Made by a program: the position numbers and the translations under genes
Notes under the pieces: model-generated
Told to the model about the DNA's origin: nothing
Databases searched by the model: none
What the model saw: the letters and a program-made list of their open reading frames with translations, nothing else
NCBI GenBank assembly: GCA_039000515.1
Contig: JBCFYV010000001.1
Coordinates: forward strand, 49,968,184 to 50,032,183
Direction: 5' to 3'
Length of the DNA stretch: 64,000 nt
Origin: Timema cristinae
Taxonomy: Eukaryota; Arthropoda; Insecta; Phasmatodea; Timematidae
Part shown: piece by piece, positions 60,440 to 64,000 of the stretch
Layout: every line of letters begins with the position of its first letter
Position numbering within the stretch: position 1 is the stretch's first letter

Positions 60440-60525
60440 TATAGACGATCCAATTACTCAAACAATATACGTGATTTTATATAAAGTATTAAAGTGAAAA
60501 TAATATAAGATAAAAATAAACTCAC

Positions 60526-60597
60526 CTTTTGGAGGTTACTGGAAGATTTAAAATTCTATTAATTTGTTCCCACGCTTTCTTCTTGGCTGCGATGGTC
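60526..60597 (-). CDS. Myb/SANT-like protein, first visible exon (core helix of the domain)
   Basis: The donor AAAG|GTGAGT follows 60526. The exon encodes TIAAKKKAWEQINRILN then LPVTSKR, which fits the middle of a Myb/SANT-like domain (K-K-x-A-W-x-x-I-x-x-x-x-N). The acceptor ATTATGTTAG at 60598 has a weak pyrimidine tract. The frame could instead stay open upstream to about 60640 (LSNEKKNYV), which would bring in part of the domain start but leave out its usual first helix. The 5' exon is missing or the copy is damaged. Confidence 0.6.
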
Positions 60598-60839
60598 CTA
60601 ACATAATTTTTTTTTTCATTTGACAGTTGGAAACTACCTATTTAATTCTAATAAATACCATTTCTCTTTCTCACTTCACCACACGCTCTTAATTAATTAC
60701 GATGTGTTTATCAACAAGAGGACATATTTAAGCAGGCTATCAAACTTTACAAGCAAAATCGACACTTTAGAAGGCGGTGGATCTAGTGAATTTTATTTCC
60801 CCTAGAGATGTGGTACTTCTGTGTAATATTTCATCACGT

Positions 60840-60957
60840 GACCTTGAGTAACTCAAGCCAGACGTTCTAGCACGACACGGATTCCTTACTCAAGAGTAGC
60901 TGACTCCGCCTTTACTCCTCCTTTACTCCTACTCCAACATCGTTCTTGCATACCGGC
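60840..60957 (-). mobile_element. Possible PIF/Harbinger-type terminus abutting TTA
   Basis: Read on the minus strand from 60957 inward it starts GGCCGGTATGCAAGAACG, followed by purine-rich GGAGTAGGAGTAAAGGAGG and a GGCGGAGTCAGC segment. A TTA at 60959-60961 abuts it, and identity between repeat copies B and A begins at the CTTA there. A GG-start terminus beside a TTA trinucleotide, with a Myb/SANT-like gene just inside, fits a PIF/Harbinger element. The opposite end was not found in the window. Confidence 0.4.
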
Positions 60958-63284
60958 CTTAGAGTCGATATCCGGTTTCCAGTGCTGTTAGTCAGTCTAG
61001 CTAACCACTCGGAGACGCGCTGTTGATAGTGTCCTCGTCACTGATGAGGATATGACGTAAAGTACATTCCCCTCACCCTTCAACAGAAGGCTCTATGTTG
61101 GGGGTTTGGTTTCGAAGGTATTATTTTGTAGTCAAGCTACCTATATAACGGCAGAAGATCTGAAAATTGGGTGTCAGAGAAGAATAGGTGAGAGGGGAGG
61201 GAGGTTGAGGACTGATATTTGTATCTCCCGGCTGTCCGTGTGAAACAGATGGAATACACTGATAACATCTGGTAAACATGAACCCCAACCCCCTCTTTCC
61301 CTCCTAATACAAGGTCAGAATGACCCAATGAGGGGGCCCGACACCCTCTTTACAATGCTACCACTGCTGCTGTAATTTCGTTTCTCACCCTCTTCCCCCT
61401 TTCCCCTTCTCCTTTCAATGATTTAAGTGTGAAAGTAACTGTGTTTTTCATGTCTGTTGAGGTTGGACCTAATTTTGTATAAATTAATTCACATTCTGAC
61501 AGCGAGTCAAGCTGGAGAGCATGACTTGTAGAAACCATTCATCTAATTCTTGCGGACAGACAAACACAAATCATTGTTGCATATTCTTACCTTATTTATT
61601 ATTATTATTTTACCTATTAATGGAGGATGTAAGGGAATGTGATCTAAGGTATATATTTTAGCAGTTTTTTATAACACCCGCCTCGGTGGCGTAGTTGGCT
61701 AACGCGCTTGTCGTGTTGAGCTCGACTGCTGAGGACGGGGAGATCGAGGTTCAAATCTCGGTCGGATGTACTGGGGGTGGTTTTTCCTAAATGGTTTTCC
61801 ACTCTCCATCCACGCAAGTTCGGGTTCACTTCCTCTAATTCAACCTTCCCAATTCCCAATCCATTAGCGTAATTAGTACTTAAAGCGTATAACCCGAACG
61901 GTTAGTAAGACGCGGTGCTAAATAATAATAATAGTTTTTATAACAAAAACCCTTCATTGGTCAAAATAAAATAAAAGATCCTTCAGTAGGTAGGTTCAGT
62001 TTAATTTTCAACACATGGCGATATCAACAGTTCTTGAATACTTGTCATGAACATCGTGGAATTTGAATATTAACTTTTTAAATGAACAGAGAAAGCCCTG
62101 GACAAATTTTGAGCTGCCCACCACAAATATTCAAGGAATGTTGAGAATTAAACTAAACGTACTTACTAGTGTGTGTGTCCAGAAAAAATATAACCACCTA
62201 TAGATAGATGGACACAATATAGCAAAAATGGTAAAAATAAGGGAACGAAGAGTTAAAAAAATAAAAAGTTAATATAATAAAAATAAAAATTGTATAAAGA
62301 TTAAAATTATATCTTGGCAAAATGGCAAGAATTGTTTAAGAGGGTGAAAAGGGTAATCAGGGTAAAATGGGTTAAAAGGCAAAAATTGGTAAAAAAAGGG
62401 GGAAAAACAAGGGCGGTAAATAAAATATTACATATAGGGTAAAATGGATAAGAAGGGTAAATGGGTGAATGTGGTAAAAAAAATTTAAACAAATTTTAAT
62501 TGAATTGTGTAACAACCTTTTATCACTAATACTTATTTAATATGTTCCCCCCTCCCCCTTTTTTTTGTATCACCAACAGGTGAAAGTTCAAAGTATTCTG
62601 TATAGAGAAGTTATAACTTAATCTTCAAAATAAAGGTCAGCTTTTAACAAATGTTTAAACTATATTTCTATTTTAACATTGTGTATTATTCAGCCTACTT
62701 TCGAGATTTGTATCACAATTCAAACAATAAATGATTAATATATAAACATAATTTATATCTGGTTACTATTATCTCTGGTTTATATTTTTATATACTAAAA
62801 ATAACAACGCTACTTTATAGACTCCACGTGTGAATAACGGGTACGCCAATTAGTTCCAAAACTAGTGCCAAAAATATTTTGTTATAAAATAATTTAAAAT
62901 ACAACCTTCTCGTGCTTCCTTACATCCAACCATAATTTTGTTATTTTTACACGTAGGCCTACGCATGTTATCATGTACGCATGTTATTGAAAGGAAGAAG
63001 TTGAATTTATACTTTATAAAAATTGATAATCTACTATAACTGTAGATTAAATTTAATCTCCCATCACATCACAAACTAGCCCTTTCTTAACTAACAGGTT
63101 TATTTATAGAAAAAACTTGTTTGTAATATTTAGACCAAGAGGTTAATAACGGCCCTTCAGATTTCTATGATTTATTCTAAAGCCTAGTTCACACCTAGTC
63201 AAAAAATAAAAATGAAAGAAAATCATTGACGGACGCATGGATAATACATAAAATGGAAAAAACCCCGCACGGAAAATCAATATT
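60958..63284 (+). repeat. 2.3-kb direct repeat, copy B
   Basis: Near-identical to 54981-57304. Differences include shorter (TTATTA) and A-run lengths, an extra ATAG near 62206 and an altered run near 62450. Identity stops after AATCAATATT. Confidence 0.95.
61676..61932 (+). mobile_element. SINE family A inside repeat copy B
   Basis: Orthologous to the insertion at 55711-55967. Duplications AGTTTTTTATAAC on the left and AGTTTTTATAAC at 61933-61944. Its head is closer to the family consensus (CGGTGGCGTAGTTGGCTAAC). Confidence 0.9.
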
Positions 63285-63422
63285 TTACTGCATTGGGGTC
63301 ACTGAGGCCCAAATCTATCAACCACTTACACTCTACATCTTGAAAACCAACCAGGATTCGGCTAAGAGGAAAACACGAAAACGAATATTTCTTCTAATTA
63401 TTAAGAAGAGAAATGACATCTG
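63285..63422 (+). other. Open frame beyond repeat copy B, unidentified
   Basis: A frame continues from the repeat into new sequence and ends at TGA 63421-63423 after a basic tail (SAKRKTRKRIFLLIIKKRN). It might be the end of a coding exon. No motif supports this. Confidence 0.2.
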
Positions 63423-63656
63423 AATATACATTTTGAAAAAAAGGTTTCTTAAATGTATGTTTTTGTTTTGAATATAATCTAGCACCAGTAGTTATCATAC
63501 TAGTACTGATGTGAGGAGAGAACAGGCCCGCTATTAAAATGCTCCTCAAGTGTTCCTGGTTTGAATCCTGGTTGAGAAATTAAATTTGATTCAGGTCTAC
63601 TTGTAGATTAGAGCTCACAGCTCAGGCTGGAAAAAAACTCTGAAAAAAAATCTTCT

Positions 63657-63754
63657 TAGTACACTCGACTGAGATTCGAACCTCGATCTCCCCGTCCTCA
63701 GCAGTCAAGCTCTACACGACAAGCGCGTTAGCCAGCTACGCCACCGAGGCGGGT
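63657..63754 (-). mobile_element. SINE family A head fragment
   Basis: Minus-strand head with box A TGGCGTAGCTGGCTAAC and box B GGTTCGAATCTCAG. It stops just after the head, so body and tail are missing. An A-rich run borders it on the 3' side. Confidence 0.75.
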
Positions 63755-63764
63755 AAGATGGTAT

Positions 63765-63960
63765 TAAGGTGCAGTGATGGTATTAGGGGTATTGGCAGTT
63801 ATAGGAATAGTAGTGTGGGTAGTAATGACGGTAGTAGTCAGGATTATAACAGTGGCGTAGTAAAGCTACCAGAGAATGAGGGAGTAAGGTGCAGTGATGG
63901 TATTAGTGGTATTGGCAGTATAGGAATAGTAGTGTGGGTAGGGCTAAGGGTGACTCGCTC
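63765..63960. repeat. Two-copy tandem repeat, about 114 bp
   Basis: TAAGGTGCAGTGATGGTATT, followed by GGCAGT and ATAGGAATAGTAGTGTGG, occurs at 63772 and again at 63886. It may extend past the window edge. Confidence 0.8.
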
Positions 63961-64000
63961 ACAGAGATTGTGATAGCAGTGGCATTTATTAGATCAGTAT

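Noticed and set aside
54981..63284. LTR retrotransposon with 2.3-kb LTRs
   Set aside because: The repeats do not begin TG or end CA, no primer-binding site, gag or pol lies between them, and the interior holds a spliced Myb-like fragment on the opposite strand.

Overview
The window reads as non-coding, repeat-dominated DNA from a large animal genome, most likely an arthropod. The evidence is an R1-clade (Waldo-like) non-LTR retrotransposon, an interstitial (TTAGG)n stretch, many tRNA-derived SINEs, GT-AG introns, AT-rich intergenic DNA and no bacterial-style operons. I cannot name the species. No complete ordinary host gene can be read. Exon-sized candidates and one spliced Myb/SANT-like gene fragment are the only plausible non-retrotransposon coding sequences.

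Layout: 1-9.2 kb is unique AT-rich DNA with scattered SINEs and eroded LINE pieces. At 9.29-14.45 kb lies a nearly full-length R1-clade element on the minus strand, sitting inside a (TATG)n microsatellite, which is (ACAT)n on the element strand. From 14.9 to 25.6 kb there are diffuse SINEs and LINE remnants. At 25.6-27.8 kb is a 62-bp minisatellite, and at 29.6-30.7 kb a 75-bp minisatellite that stays open in frame. From 31.6 to 43.4 kb there are old dispersed repeats, SINEs (one nested in another), a 77-bp minisatellite and a possible DNA-transposon 5' end. At 43.4-44.6 kb about 25 copies of a 3' splice-site-like unit run directly into a candidate exon. At 47.3-48.2 kb an inverted repeat encloses another candidate exon. 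An 80-bp array lies at 50.1 kb and a 57-copy 40-bp array at 52.6-54.9 kb. Two nearly identical 2.3-kb segments (54.98-57.30 and 60.96-63.28 kb) flank a minus-strand, three-exon Myb/SANT-like fragment.

Repeat families, with names used only here. Family A has a tRNA-like head with box A TGGCGTAGTTGG and box B GGTTCGAATCT, a common body and a shared tail (ACCCGAACGGGTAGTAAGAC, GTGGTGCTA, then (TAA)n). Family B has the same body and tail but a different tRNA-like head containing ATGGTCTAAGGCGTC. Family C has the same tail behind an unrelated, 5'-truncated module, possibly the 3' end of the LINE that mobilises A and B. Family D is a tRNA-like SINE with its own 3' end. Family E is another tRNA-like SINE group whose better copies carry TATAATCAGT and an AGAAAG...CAC 3' region. 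Several insertions keep 11-12 bp target-site duplications, which fix their boundaries and show that the shared tail is the unit being retrotransposed.

The R1-like element follows the family plan: a gag-like ORF1 with three zinc knuckles, then ORF2 with endonuclease, reverse transcriptase and a C-terminal zinc knuckle, the two overlapping at ATGA. It carries one frameshift and one early stop, so this copy looks recently dead. Functions given here come from motif recognition by eye; no database search was run.
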